From: Chloroflexota bacterium
Lineage (GTDB): Bacteria; Chloroflexota; Anaerolineae; J102
Direction of reading: 5' to 3'
Length of the DNA stretch: 50,483 nucleotides
NCBI GenBank assembly: GCA_013151415.1
Contig: JAADII010000192.1
Coordinates: forward strand, 1-50,483
This document shows positions 43,081 to 50,483 of this stretch, piece by piece. Under the pieces are notes generated by a model. It made no database searches. It saw only the letters and a list, made by a program, of their open reading frames with translations, and was not told where the DNA came from. A program made the translations under genes and the position numbers. The number at the start of each line of letters is the position of its first letter. Within the stretch, counting starts at the first letter, position 1.

Positions 43081-44058
43081 ATGCAAACCAATCTACGCGG
43101 ACTCGATCTCATCAGCACACAAGACTGGACAAAGGAGCAGATAGAGACCCTGCTCGATGTGGCCTTTGACCTGAAACGGAAACGGGCTTTGGGCCAGCCT
43201 CACCCTTACCTACGCGACAAGACGCTGGCCATGCTCTTCTTTTTCACCTCGACGCGCACGCGCAGCTCGTTCGAGGCCGGCATGGCGCAGTTGGGCGGCC
43301 ACGCGGCCTTTATCGATAGCACCACCACGCAGATCAGTCACGGCGACACGGCCAAGGAGATCGGCGAAATCTTGGGCCGCTATTACGACGGCATCGCCAT
43401 TCGACAATGCGATTGGGAGATCGGCAATCGCTACATTCGCGATGTGGCCGCGGCCAGCCGCGCGCCCGTGCTCAACATGCAATGCGACGTGTATCACCCT
43501 TTTCAAATTTTGGCCGACCTGATGACCATCATCGAGAAGAAAGGCGATCCGCGCGGTCTCACCATCAACGTAAGTTGGGCCTATGCCAGCAGCTATCAGA
43601 AGCCCATCAGCGTGCCCCAAAGCCTGATCCTGCTCATGACCCGCTTCGGCATGAACGTGCGCCTGACCCATCCGCCCGAATACAAGCTCATGCCCGAGAT
43701 CGTGGAGCAGGCGCAGGAGAACGCGCGGCGTCATGGCGGCACTCTGGAATTTCTGGACGATTTCGACGCCGGGTTCAAGGATGCGGATGTGGTTTATCCC
43801 AAGAGCTGGGGCGCGCTGCTCACCACATCCGATCCCGAAGAAAGCGCGGCCATCGGTCGCAAATACACGGATTGGATCACCGACGACCGCCGCATGGCTC
43901 TGGCCAAGCCCGACGCCATCTATATGCACTGTTTGCCTGCGGACCGCAACATCGAGGTGACGGATAGCGTTATCGACGGCCCGCAAAGCGTGGTCTATGA
44001 CGAGGCCGAAAACCGCCTGCATGTGCAAAAGGCGGCCATGGCCCTGACTATGACGTAA
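43081..44058 (+). CDS. ygeW: YgeW-type knotted carbamoyltransferase
   Basis: This 325-aa member of the aspartate/ornithine carbamoyltransferase superfamily has the phosphate-binding motif FTSTRTRSSFEAGMAQLGG, where most relatives have STRTR followed by F/E. It also has NMQCDVYHPFQILADLMTI, SWAYASSYQKPISVPQSLIL, DVVYPKSWGALL and MHCLPADRNIEV. The middle part resembles E. coli YgeW (SYGKPLSVPQ, YPKSW). YgeW is proposed to act on a carbamoylated intermediate of purine breakdown; the exact reaction is not fixed. It is the last gene of the ygeY-Nudix-ygeW group and ends at a hairpin shared with the convergent bcp gene. Confidence 0.88.
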   Translation: MQTNLRGLDLISTQDWTKEQIETLLDVAFDLKRKRALGQPHPYLRDKTLAMLFFFTSTRTRSSFEAGMAQLGGHAAFIDSTTTQISHGDTAKEIGEILGRYYDGIAIRQCDWEIGNRYIRDVAAASRAPVLNMQCDVYHPFQILADLMTIIEKKGDPRGLTINVSWAYASSYQKPISVPQSLILLMTRFGMNVRLTHPPEYKLMPEIVEQAQENARRHGGTLEFLDDFDAGFKDADVVYPKSWGALLTTSDPEESAAIGRKYTDWITDDRRMALAKPDAIYMHCLPADRNIEVTDSVIDGPQSVVYDEAENRLHVQKAAMALTMT

Positions 44059-44064
44059 CCACAC

Positions 44065-44112
44065 CGGCGGACGATGGAAGCGATAAGGACTACATCGTTC
44101 CATCGTCCGCCG
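44065..44112. terminator. Bidirectional hairpin of the GACGATGG type
   Basis: CGGCGGACGATGGAAGCGAT (44065-44084) pairs with ATCGTTCCATCGTCCGCCG (44094-44112) with one bulged G; the loop is 9 nt. It lies between the convergent ygeW and bcp genes, ending 2 nt before the bcp stop codon, so it can terminate both. It shares words with other palindromes in this window. Confidence 0.75.
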
Positions 44113-44114
44113 TC

Positions 44115-44600
44115 TTATAGACCTTGGATAATGTCTGATTTTTCCAGCGCTTTGAGCGCGCGCTCCACGCTCTTGGCGGGGCTGACTTTGTATTGCACGT
44201 CCGCGATGCGGCCCTCTTCGTCGATGACGAAATGGCTGCGGATTATGCCCATGTAGGTGCGACCGTACATTTTCTTCTCACCCCACACGCCATAAAGCTC
44301 GGCGATTTTGTGGTCGGGATCCACGAGAAGGGTGAAGGGGAGATTGTGTTTGCTCTTGAATTTCTGATGCGAGGCCACGCTATCCGGGCTGACGCCCAAC
44401 ACCACCGCGTTTTTCTCTTCGATCACATCGTAATGGTCGCGGAATCCGCAGGCCTGTTTGGTGCAGCCGCTGGTGTTGTCCTTGGGATAGAAATAAAGCA
44501 CCACGCGCTTGCCGCGAAAGTCGGAAAGGCGCACGGTGTCGCCTGAGTCGGTCACGGCCTCGAAATCAGGCGCCATGTCACCGATTTGCAACTTAGTCAT
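44115..44600 (-). CDS. bcp: Bcp/PrxQ-type thioredoxin-dependent peroxidase
   Basis: This 161-aa peroxiredoxin reduces hydrogen and organic peroxides with thioredoxin. The active site reads YFYPKDNTSGCTKQACGFRD: the peroxidatic Cys and the resolving Cys are five residues apart, as in the Bcp/PrxQ class. The rest (GVSPDSVASHQKFKSKHNLP, then FTLLVDPDHKIAELYGVWG) is typical. The start at 44600 (MTKLQIGDMAP) follows GGAGG; a Met at 44651 is further upstream and unsupported. It is divergent from the MaoC gene. Confidence 0.94.
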   Translation of the reverse strand: MTKLQIGDMAPDFEAVTDSGDTVRLSDFRGKRVVLYFYPKDNTSGCTKQACGFRDHYDVIEEKNAVVLGVSPDSVASHQKFKSKHNLPFTLLVDPDHKIAELYGVWGEKKMYGRTYMGIIRSHFVIDEEGRIADVQYKVSPAKSVERALKALEKSDIIQGL

Positions 44601-44705
44601 TGTAGTCAATCCTCCAGTTTTTTGGTAGAATGATGACGACATGCTTGGCATGGTTCATTTCGCACAAAATTAACTTTTATTCTACCACACCTTTCATAAA
44701 AACCT

Positions 44706-45176
44706 ATGGCTGGGAAATACTACGACGATCTCGAAGTGGGTCAACGCATCCACCATCGTTTGGGCCGCACCGTCACCGAAATGGACAATGTGCTCTTTTC
44801 GGCCCTGACCATGAACACGCAACCGCTGCATCTCAATGAAGATTTTGCGGGGAAAACGCAATTTGGTCGTCGTATCGTCAACGGCATTTTCACACTGGGT
44901 TTGGCCGTAGGCATCACCGTGCCCGATCTGACCGAAGGCACCATTGTGGCCAATCTTGGCTACGAATCGGTGCGGCATCCGCATCCCATGTTTCACGGTG
45001 ATACGCTTTATGTGGAAACCGAAGTGCTGGAAAAGCGCGTGTCCCGCTCCAATCCCGGCCGCGGCATCGTCAAATTGAAACACATCGGCCGCAATCAGGA
45101 TGGCGTGGTCGTCATCGAAGTGGTGCGCACAGTGCTTTTCTTACGCCGAGAGGAGCAAAACCTCTCTTCAGCATAG
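44706..45176 (+). CDS. MaoC-family acyl-CoA hydratase
   Basis: This 156-aa hot-dog-fold hydratase adds water to an enoyl-CoA. The catalytic loop is MNTQPLHLNEDFA, with Asn in place of the usual Asp and the His kept, followed by FGRRIVNGIFTLGLAVG. The length and the sequence around YESVRHPHPMFHGDTLYVET resemble itaconyl-CoA and mesaconyl-CoA hydratases. It precedes a CitE-type lyase gene, which fits a hydratase-lyase pair acting on C5 dicarboxyl-CoA compounds. The substrate is inference. The ribosome site is weak. Confidence 0.85.
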   Translation: MAGKYYDDLEVGQRIHHRLGRTVTEMDNVLFSALTMNTQPLHLNEDFAGKTQFGRRIVNGIFTLGLAVGITVPDLTEGTIVANLGYESVRHPHPMFHGDTLYVETEVLEKRVSRSNPGRGIVKLKHIGRNQDGVVVIEVVRTVLFLRREEQNLSSA

Positions 45177-45212
45177 GCTTCACGACCGACGGCCCGTTGA
45201 TAGCGCTGAAAG

Positions 45213-45269
45213 CGATGATGGGATGATGGACGATGGCAGCCGTCAACCCTATCGTCTTATCGTCCATCG
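45213..45269. repeat. GACGATGG-type imperfect palindrome
   Basis: CGATGATGGGATGATGGACG plus ATGG (45213-45236) is partly complementary to CCCTATCGTCTTATCGTCC plus ATCG (45247-45269). It lies in the 165-nt gap between the MaoC and CitE-like genes; the pairing has several mismatches. The rest of the gap holds the AAGGAG of the next gene. Confidence 0.5.
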
Positions 45270-45341
45270 AATGGCGTCGGATAGGAACCGATCCGCGTAT
45301 CCGTGGTTTATTTTCAAAACAATCACCCATAAGGAGCCATT

Positions 45342-46205
45342 ATGCGTCCTCGACGCGCCCTACTTTTTATGCCCGGTGACAGCGAACGGAAAATCCGTAA
45401 GGCGGCCGCGCTCGATGTAGACGTGGTGATCATGGATTTGGAGGATGGGGTGGCGTGGAATCGAAAGGAAGCCGCGCGGGAAACCGTGGTTGAAGCGTTA
45501 AACGCGCTCGATTTTGGGCGCAGCGAGCGGGCTGTGCGCCTAAATCCGGCCGGGTCTGGGCTTGAGGCGGATGATCTGAAAGCCACCATCGAGGGCAGGC
45601 CAGACGCCTACGTGTTGCCCAAGGTCGAATCGCCGGGCCAGCTGATCTGGCTGGATGATATTCTCAATCAGATCGAGACCCGAAACGGTTGGACGCGCGG
45701 CGGCATCCGCATTCTGGCTATTGTGGAGACCGCGTTGGGGATCATGAATCTGACCGAGATCGCCCAGGCCAGCCGGCGAGTGGACGCGCTCATGTTCGGA
45801 GCCGAAGACCTCATCGGCGATATCGGTGGAGTGCGCACGCGGGCCGGTTGGGAGGTGTTCTACGCGCGTAGCAAGCTGGTGACCACGGCCGCGGCCTACA
45901 ATTTGCAGGCCATCGACATGGTGTTCGTCGATTTGCACGATCTGGCCGGATTGGAGATCGAGTGCAGGCAGGCGGTCGAGATGGGGTATCAGGGCAAAAT
46001 GGCCATCCATCCCCGCCAGGTGCCCGTCATCCAACAGGCGTTCTCCCCCTCGGCCGAACAGGTCGAGACCGCGCGGCGCTTGATCGAAGCGTATCGTCAA
46101 TATCAGCGTAGCGGCAGCGGCGTTTTCGTGCTCGACGGCAAAATGGTGGACGCGCCTATGATTCGCGCGGCCGAGCGCATCCTCGAAAAAGTGGAATCGA
46201 AGTGA
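45342..46205 (+). CDS. CitE/HpcH-type acyl-CoA lyase
   Basis: This 287-aa TIM-barrel lyase of the citrate lyase beta-like family cleaves 3-hydroxyacyl-CoA thioesters such as malyl-CoA or citramalyl-CoA. Motifs are RALLFMPGDSERKIRKAAAL, IMDLEDGVA (metal ligands), VRLNPAGSG, YVLPKVESP, IVETALGI, FGAEDLIGDIGG, KMAIHPRQV and VDAPM at the end. The C-terminal VDAPM is the conserved Asp-containing lid. The start at 45342 follows AAGGAGCC. The MaoC partner upstream suggests (S)-citramalyl-CoA or methylmalyl-CoA as substrate, but malyl-CoA cannot be excluded. Confidence 0.87.
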   Translation: MRPRRALLFMPGDSERKIRKAAALDVDVVIMDLEDGVAWNRKEAARETVVEALNALDFGRSERAVRLNPAGSGLEADDLKATIEGRPDAYVLPKVESPGQLIWLDDILNQIETRNGWTRGGIRILAIVETALGIMNLTEIAQASRRVDALMFGAEDLIGDIGGVRTRAGWEVFYARSKLVTTAAAYNLQAIDMVFVDLHDLAGLEIECRQAVEMGYQGKMAIHPRQVPVIQQAFSPSAEQVETARRLIEAYRQYQRSGSGVFVLDGKMVDAPMIRAAERILEKVESK

Positions 46206-46369
46206 GGGGTTGGGTTTCCTCCCAAATCGAATTCCGGGTATAATTGACGGTTACTGCGCTATAGGCGTAGCGAAGTTTCGCTTTGTCACCATTCTTGACT
46301 TTGAAAGGCTCGTGGTGATGGGACGCCATTCTCATCCCGCTTATTATCAAACGCCATCTCTCTTTGCTC

Positions 46370-48172
46370 ATGCGCATCGAAAATATCCGCAATTTCTCCA
46401 TCATAGCCCATATCGATCACGGCAAATCCACACTGGCCGACCGTCTGCTGCAACTAACGCACACCGTATCCGAGCGCAAGTTGCAGGAGCAAATGCTGGA
46501 CAGCATGGATTTGGAGCGGGAAAAGGGCGTCACCATCAAAGCGTCGGCCGTGCGGATGACGTATGAAGCCGAGGATGGCGAGGTCTACGAACTGAATCTC
46601 ATCGACACGCCGGGGCATGTGGATTTTAGCTACGAGGTGTCGCGAGCGCTGAAAGCCTGCGAAGGCGCGCTGCTGGTGGTGGACGCCACTCAAGGCGTCG
46701 AAGCTCAAACCCTGGCCAATCTCTACCTCGCGCTGGAGCAAGACCTGGAGATCGTGCCCGTGATCAACAAGATCGACCTGGCGGCCGCGCAACCCGACGA
46801 GGTGGCGCAGGAATTGGAAGACCTCATCGGCATCGACGCGCTGGACATCCCGCGCGTCTCGGCCAAAGAGGGCACGAACGTGGAGCAAGTGCTGGAGGCC
46901 ATCGTCCGGCAAATGCCGCCGCCCAAGGGCGATCCCGACGCGCCCCTGCGCGCGCTCATCTTCGATAGCCATTACGATCCTTACAAAGGCGTGGTGGCCT
47001 ATGTGCGAGTGTTCGACGGTCGCATCGGCCCGCGTGATCGGCTGTTGCTGATGTCCACAGGAGCGGTCACCGAGCCGCTGGAAATCGGCGTCTTTCGCCC
47101 GGATATGACGCCGGTGAAGGAGTTGCAGGCGGGCGAGGTGGGTTATGTGGCCACGGGCCTGAAAAGTGTGCGCGAATGTCGCGTGGGCGACACATTCACC
47201 CTGGCCGCGAATCCGGCTGCGGAGCCGTTGCCGGGCTTCCAGCCGCTGAAGCCCATGGTGTTCGCGGGCGTCTATCCCGCGGTGGCCGAGGACTATAATT
47301 TGCTGCGCGATGCGTTGGAGAAGCTGCAACTCAACGACGCGTCACTGGTGTTCCAGCCCGAAACCTCGCAGGCGTTGGGATTCGGCTTTCGCTGCGGATT
47401 TCTGGGTCTTTTCCACATGGAGATCATTCAAGAGCGGTTGGAGCGAGAATACGATCTCGATCTGGTGTTCACCTCGCCTTCGGTGGAATATCAGGTCACG
47501 CTCATCGACGGCTCCGAGATCATCATCGACAGCCCGGCCGAACTGCCCACCCCGGACCAGATCGAGGAAATCCGCGAACCGTGGATGGAGATTGTGGTGT
47601 TCACGCCCTCGGATTACATCGGCGCGGTCATGGACCTGGTCACCCGCCGCCGAGGGGAGTTCAAGAACCAGGAGTATCTGGACGAACGCCGCGTGCTCCT
47701 CACTTATTACATCCCCCTCAGCGAAATCCTCACCGATTTTTACAACGAACTCAAGGCGCGCACCCGCGGCTACGCGTCGCTGGATTACTCGTTCCACGAA
47801 TACCGCGCCGCGGACATGGTCAAGCTGGATCTGCTGGTGGCCGGGCAGCCCGTGGACGCGCTTTCCATTATCGTCCACGCGGACCAGGCCTACGCGAAGG
47901 GCCAGAAGCTGGTCTCGAAGATGAAAAAGGTCATCCCCCGCCAGCAATTCGATGTGGCCATTCAGGCCGCGATCGGCAAGCGCGTCATTTCCCGCGCCAA
48001 TGTGAAGGCCCTGCGAAAGAACGTCCTGGCCAAGTGCTACGGCGGCGACGTGACCCGCAAGCGCAAGTTGCTGGAAAAGCAGAAAAAGGGCAAGAAACGC
48101 ATGAAGATGATCGGCTCGGTGGAGATTCCGCAAGAGGCTTTCATGTCGGTGTTGCAGTTGGAGGAGGATTGA
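46370..48172 (+). CDS. lepA: Elongation factor 4 (LepA)
   Basis: The 600-aa translation GTPase (back-translocase) acts on the ribosome. G motifs are [10 protein letters not shown] (G1), DTPGHVDF (G3) and NKIDLA (G4). The EF4-specific C-terminal domain is present with [20 protein letters not shown], then [20 protein letters not shown], as in the family. The frame begins at a TTG (46364), but [14 protein letters not shown] at 46370 is the standard start. A TATAAT (46239-46244) in the upstream gap may be its promoter, though without a convincing -35. Confidence 0.97.
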   Translation: MRIENIRNFSIIAHIDHGKSTLADRLLQLTHTVSERKLQEQMLDSMDLEREKGVTIKASAVRMTYEAEDGEVYELNLIDTPGHVDFSYEVSRALKACEGALLVVDATQGVEAQTLANLYLALEQDLEIVPVINKIDLAAAQPDEVAQELEDLIGIDALDIPRVSAKEGTNVEQVLEAIVRQMPPPKGDPDAPLRALIFDSHYDPYKGVVAYVRVFDGRIGPRDRLLLMSTGAVTEPLEIGVFRPDMTPVKELQAGEVGYVATGLKSVRECRVGDTFTLAANPAAEPLPGFQPLKPMVFAGVYPAVAEDYNLLRDALEKLQLNDASLVFQPETSQALGFGFRCGFLGLFHMEIIQERLEREYDLDLVFTSPSVEYQVTLIDGSEIIIDSPAELPTPDQIEEIREPWMEIVVFTPSDYIGAVMDLVTRRRGEFKNQEYLDERRVLLTYYIPLSEILTDFYNELKARTRGYASLDYSFHEYRAADMVKLDLLVAGQPVDALSIIVHADQAYAKGQKLVSKMKKVIPRQQFDVAIQAAIGKRVISRANVKALRKNVLAKCYGGDVTRKRKLLEKQKKGKKRMKMIGSVEIPQEAFMSVLQLEED

Positions 48173-48177
48173 GCTCG

Positions 48178-48205
48178 CTGACGATGGGACGATGAACGTC
48201 GTCAG
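48178..48205 (+). repeat. GACGATGG-type hairpin after lepA
   Basis: CTGACGA (48178-48184) pairs with TCGTCAG (48199-48205) around TGGGACGATGAACG. A GTCGTTTTCG stretch follows, so it may be a terminator. It contains the GACGATGG word seen at other intergenic palindromes in this window. Confidence 0.55.
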
Positions 48206-48247
48206 GTCGTTTTCGACAAAAGCCCTGAAGAGGGAAATAGCTGGAGC

Positions 48248-50053
48248 ATGATCCGGAACGGTCTCTCTCTCGATTCTTTGCCGGCCGGACGCGAAAGCGT
48301 GCGGGGATGGCGCCGCGCGGTGGGCTGGCGCGGCGCGTTGGTCGCGGCCATCGTGACCCTGGCCGCGTTGCTGGCCCTGGCTCGGCTGGACCCGTTTGTG
48401 GCCGCGTATGGAGACGAGGCCCGTTTTCTCATGGTGGGGCAATCGCTGCGGTTCGAGGGGCGTTACGAAATCGGCGGCTATATCGGCTCGCCGGCCGAGA
48501 CGCAATACCCGCCCGGCATGCCTGTGCTCGATGCGCTGGCCATGTGGCTCACGGGAACCGGCCAGCCCCTGGTTACGGCCATTGTCCCGGCCAAGATCCT
48601 GGTTCTCCTACTTTATTTGCTCTCTCTCCCCTTTCTTTACGATTTGCTGAGACGATATGGGCCGGAGTGGATGGCCTTCGCCACATTGCTCTTTGTGGCC
48701 GTGCATCCTCTGATCAGCGATCTGGCCACGCAGCCCATGACCGACGTCCCCTTCCTTGCATTCAGCATTTTGGCGCTGTGGATGCTGGAGCGAGCGAGCG
48801 ATAAAGGGGGGGAACAGCGAGAGCGTATTGGAAGCGGCATGGGCTGGGCCGCGGCCGCGGGGTTGATGGCGGCCGCGGCCATCAATTTCCGGCTGGCCGG
48901 GGTGATGTTGGTGGCCGCGGGGGGGCTTTTCCTATTGCTAAGACGGCGTTGGCTTGCGTCCGCCTTGTTCGTCCTCATTCCGGTTCTCAGTCTCGCGCCC
49001 TGGCTTCTTTTTGCGCAGGCCGTGCTCGCGGCCGAGGGCGAGACCGAACGCGAGGCCGGCGGCTCTATTGCCCGCTATGCGGGCGCGCTGGTGCAAAACG
49101 ATCTCTATGAGGGAGAGGCGAGCCGTTCGGACTTCAAGGATATGCTCATTCGCTGGTCCATCGCCACGCGCACCTACACCATTGGTTTGAGCAAATTCCT
49201 GTTCGAGCAACCTTGGCGCCGAATCGAGGCGCTTTCGGCCTGGCACGGCAAGATAGACGCCCTTGTGGGTTTGCTGTTGGCGCCTCTCATCCTGCTGGGT
49301 GCGATTCTCGGCGCCAGGGGTCGGCGTTGGTTGCCGGTGATTTATTTCGTGGGCGCACAGCTCATGCTCTTGGCCTGGCCCTTTTTCCAGACGCGACACG
49401 TGTTGCCGGTGTTGCCGTTTTATTTCTTCTTCCTGTTGCTGGCGTTGGATGGGTTGCGGAAATGGGGCGTTTTGTGGAATGACGGTAGGACGATAGGACG
49501 AAGGGACGATAGAGGTCATCGTCCTATCTCCCCTTTGTCTCATGGTCTGGAGTCAAGGCGAACAAGACGTTGGGAGCGTCCTGTTTGGCTTGCCATGATC
49601 GTCCTGACCGCGTTCACAATTTTCTCACTGGCCGCGGTCAATATCGAGCAGGGCGTGCGGCGTTTCGCCTTGCGCGACGCGCCCAACCCTCAAACCTATT
49701 ACGAAGCCCTCAATCCTGAATGGGCGCGTTATTTCGAGGCCGCGGCCTGGGTGTCGGAACGCATGGCCTCTGATGAGGTCTTGATGGCGCGCAAGCCCTA
49801 CCTGGTTTTTTTGTATTACAATGTCCCGGCCATGGCCCCGCTTTGGTCGCCGGATCCCGACCAATGGCCGCCCTATTTGCGGGAAAAGGGGGTGGATTAC
49901 CTCATCGAGGACGCGTTCACCTGGAGCGACGCCACCGATCGCTTTTTGCGACCGGCCTTGCGCGCGTATGAAGATCAGTTCGAATTGCTATACGAAACCA
50001 GTCCTCCCATCACCCGTGTGTGGCGGTATGTGGGGGAGCAAAACGCGAAATAA
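48248..50053 (+). CDS. GT-C (GT39-like) glycosyltransferase carrying a repeat-derived insert
   Basis: This 601-aa polytopic protein has a first helix (residues 29-47) followed by the GT-C acidic motif AAYGDEARFLMVGQSL and, later, AETQYPPGMPVLDALAMW. About ten helices follow. It should transfer sugar from a polyprenyl-phosphate donor to an unknown acceptor. Residues about 413-441 are a hydrophilic, Arg-rich stretch (NDGRTIGRRDDRGHRPIS and onward) between two helices; the DNA there is a GACGATAGG palindrome, so the stretch looks like an in-frame repeat insertion. The C-terminal part (VDYLIEDAFTWSDATDRF) is soluble. It lies 75 nt downstream of lepA. Confidence 0.78.
   Translation: MIRNGLSLDSLPAGRESVRGWRRAVGWRGALVAAIVTLAALLALARLDPFVAAYGDEARFLMVGQSLRFEGRYEIGGYIGSPAETQYPPGMPVLDALAMWLTGTGQPLVTAIVPAKILVLLLYLLSLPFLYDLLRRYGPEWMAFATLLFVAVHPLISDLATQPMTDVPFLAFSILALWMLERASDKGGEQRERIGSGMGWAAAAGLMAAAAINFRLAGVMLVAAGGLFLLLRRRWLASALFVLIPVLSLAPWLLFAQAVLAAEGETEREAGGSIARYAGALVQNDLYEGEASRSDFKDMLIRWSIATRTYTIGLSKFLFEQPWRRIEALSAWHGKIDALVGLLLAPLILLGAILGARGRRWLPVIYFVGAQLMLLAWPFFQTRHVLPVLPFYFFFLLLALDGLRKWGVLWNDGRTIGRRDDRGHRPISPLSHGLESRRTRRWERPVWLAMIVLTAFTIFSLAAVNIEQGVRRFALRDAPNPQTYYEALNPEWARYFEAAAWVSERMASDEVLMARKPYLVFLYYNVPAMAPLWSPDPDQWPPYLREKGVDYLIEDAFTWSDATDRFLRPALRAYEDQFELLYETSPPITRVWRYVGEQNAK
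49484..49528. repeat. Palindromic repeat inside a coding sequence
   Basis: GATAGGACGA (49492-49501) is complementary to TCGTCCTATC (49519-49528), with GGTAGGACGATAGGACG and GGGACGATAG words between and before. It resembles the intergenic palindromes and is translated in frame within the glycosyltransferase gene, between two predicted helices. Confidence 0.65.
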
Positions 50054-50058
50054 GCATC

Positions 50059-50306
50059 CGCCGGGGGTTGAAAACCGCCCGGCAGTGGAAATGACAACGA
50101 ATTTTGGGATGAAACGAACGACGCTCGCTGGAACGATGGAGGCGGGCAAGGATGATGGGGTTGGAGAGGTGAGTTGCACCTCGCAGGTGCGACTCACCTG
50201 GGTGCGCGAGACCGCCGGGGGTTGAAAACCGCCCGACTCCCCAATGGAAGCCCTGCGGGCTATTCGCCCGCGCCGCGCGCCAGGAACTCTATTCGTTGTC
50301 ATTTCC
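50059..50306. repeat. Repeat cluster with 16-bp terminal inverted repeats
   Basis: GGAAATGACAACGAAT (50087-50102) and ATTCGTTGTCATTTCC (50291-50306) are perfect inverted repeats spanning 220 bp, as in a MITE. Inside, AGGTGAGTTGCACCT (50167-50181) and AGGTGCGACTCACCT (50185-50199) form a 15-bp stem. A 23-bp direct repeat containing GGGGGTTGAAAACCGCCC occurs at 50059-50081 and 50213-50235. No convincing gene is present between 50054 and 50343; the remainder is unremarkable. Confidence 0.6.
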
Positions 50307-50343
50307 CCAACTAACAGAACCCTGGGGGCATTCCTTATTGCTT

Positions 50344-50483
50344 TCATTGGGGACGCCACACCGGATTGACTGCGTTGCGCTCCCTTTCCGCGGTCAGATT
50401 CACCCAGGCGACGCCATCGACCGTCACGACATAAATGTCCGACTCGCCGCCATGATTGGAACTGAAGGCCAAGTAGTTTCCAT
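50344..50483 (-). CDS. C-terminal end of a TolB/PD40-like beta-propeller protein, partial
   Basis: Reading from the right edge toward a TGA at 50346-50344, the frame gives YLAFSSNHGGESDIYVV followed by TVDGVAWVNLT and a final NPVWRPQ. FSSNHGGESDIYVV and the NPVWRP end are typical of PD40/WD40-like propeller repeats of exported TolB-type proteins. Only about 45 residues are inside the window, so the function cannot be stated. Confidence 0.7.
   Translation of the reverse strand, partial: GNYLAFSSNHGGESDIYVVTVDGVAWVNLTAERERNAVNPVWRPQ

Noticed and set aside
49988-50359. 123-aa minus-strand reading frame at the right end
   Set aside because: It runs through hairpins and direct repeats and overlaps the end of the glycosyltransferase gene; no protein-like features.

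Overview
The window looks like a chromosomal segment of a Chloroflexota bacterium, probably from the Anaerolineae/Caldilineae/Ardenticatenia side. The clues are moderately high G+C, Pro/Thr-rich (PTPT) linkers in exported proteins, CIRCE-controlled groES-groEL, a LexA with a GAAC-N4-GTTC operator, many large GT-C/O-antigen-ligase-like membrane proteins, and gene families often met in that phylum. The phylum call is inference from gene content, not a placement. No tRNA, rRNA, CRISPR array or insertion sequence was seen.

Layout. 1-5.8 kb (minus strand): ilvD (cut by the window edge), a higBA toxin-antitoxin pair, a D-2-hydroxyacid dehydrogenase, a class A penicillin-binding protein and a DUF402 protein. 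5.9-13.5 kb: lexA with an SOS box inside its promoter, an SLC13-type carrier with RCK_C domains, an FmdB zinc ribbon, gmk, a large O-antigen ligase/TPR protein, and two small genes sharing a SHOCT-like helix pair. 13.6-22.6 kb: a two-gene xanthine-dehydrogenase-type molybdoenzyme, a 752-aa protein that resembles a DNA methylase without its catalytic motifs, a GT-C glycosyltransferase and a metallophosphoesterase.

22.7-34.6 kb is the most interesting block, a compact nitrogen-oxide respiration island: a CRP-type regulator, a 2[4Fe-4S] ferredoxin, a lipoprotein cytochrome cd1 nitrite reductase (NirS), a 58-aa membrane peptide, a CuA subunit II, a heme-copper oxidase subunit I that keeps all six metal-binding histidines but has Gln where oxygen reductases carry the cross-linked Tyr, a SafE-like membrane protein, a CcoI-like copper ATPase, and a cytochrome b/ferredoxin/FlpD fusion. 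The simplest reading is a nitrite to NO to N2O pathway with a non-canonical CuA-type NO reductase fed by quinol oxidation. Two promoters in the block share a near-identical box at the same distance from the -10 element.

34.7-50.5 kb: groEL-groES, a lipoprotein with eight 15-residue MSKDD-type repeats, a TPR protein, an inositol-monophosphatase-family enzyme, a ygeY-Nudix-ygeW cluster that, with the distant xdh genes, suggests purine/ureide catabolism, a Bcp peroxiredoxin, a MaoC hydratase plus CitE-type lyase pair, lepA, a second GT-C glycosyltransferase and the 3' end of a beta-propeller gene. Palindromic repeats built on GACGATGG-like words are scattered between genes here, and one lies inside the last glycosyltransferase gene.
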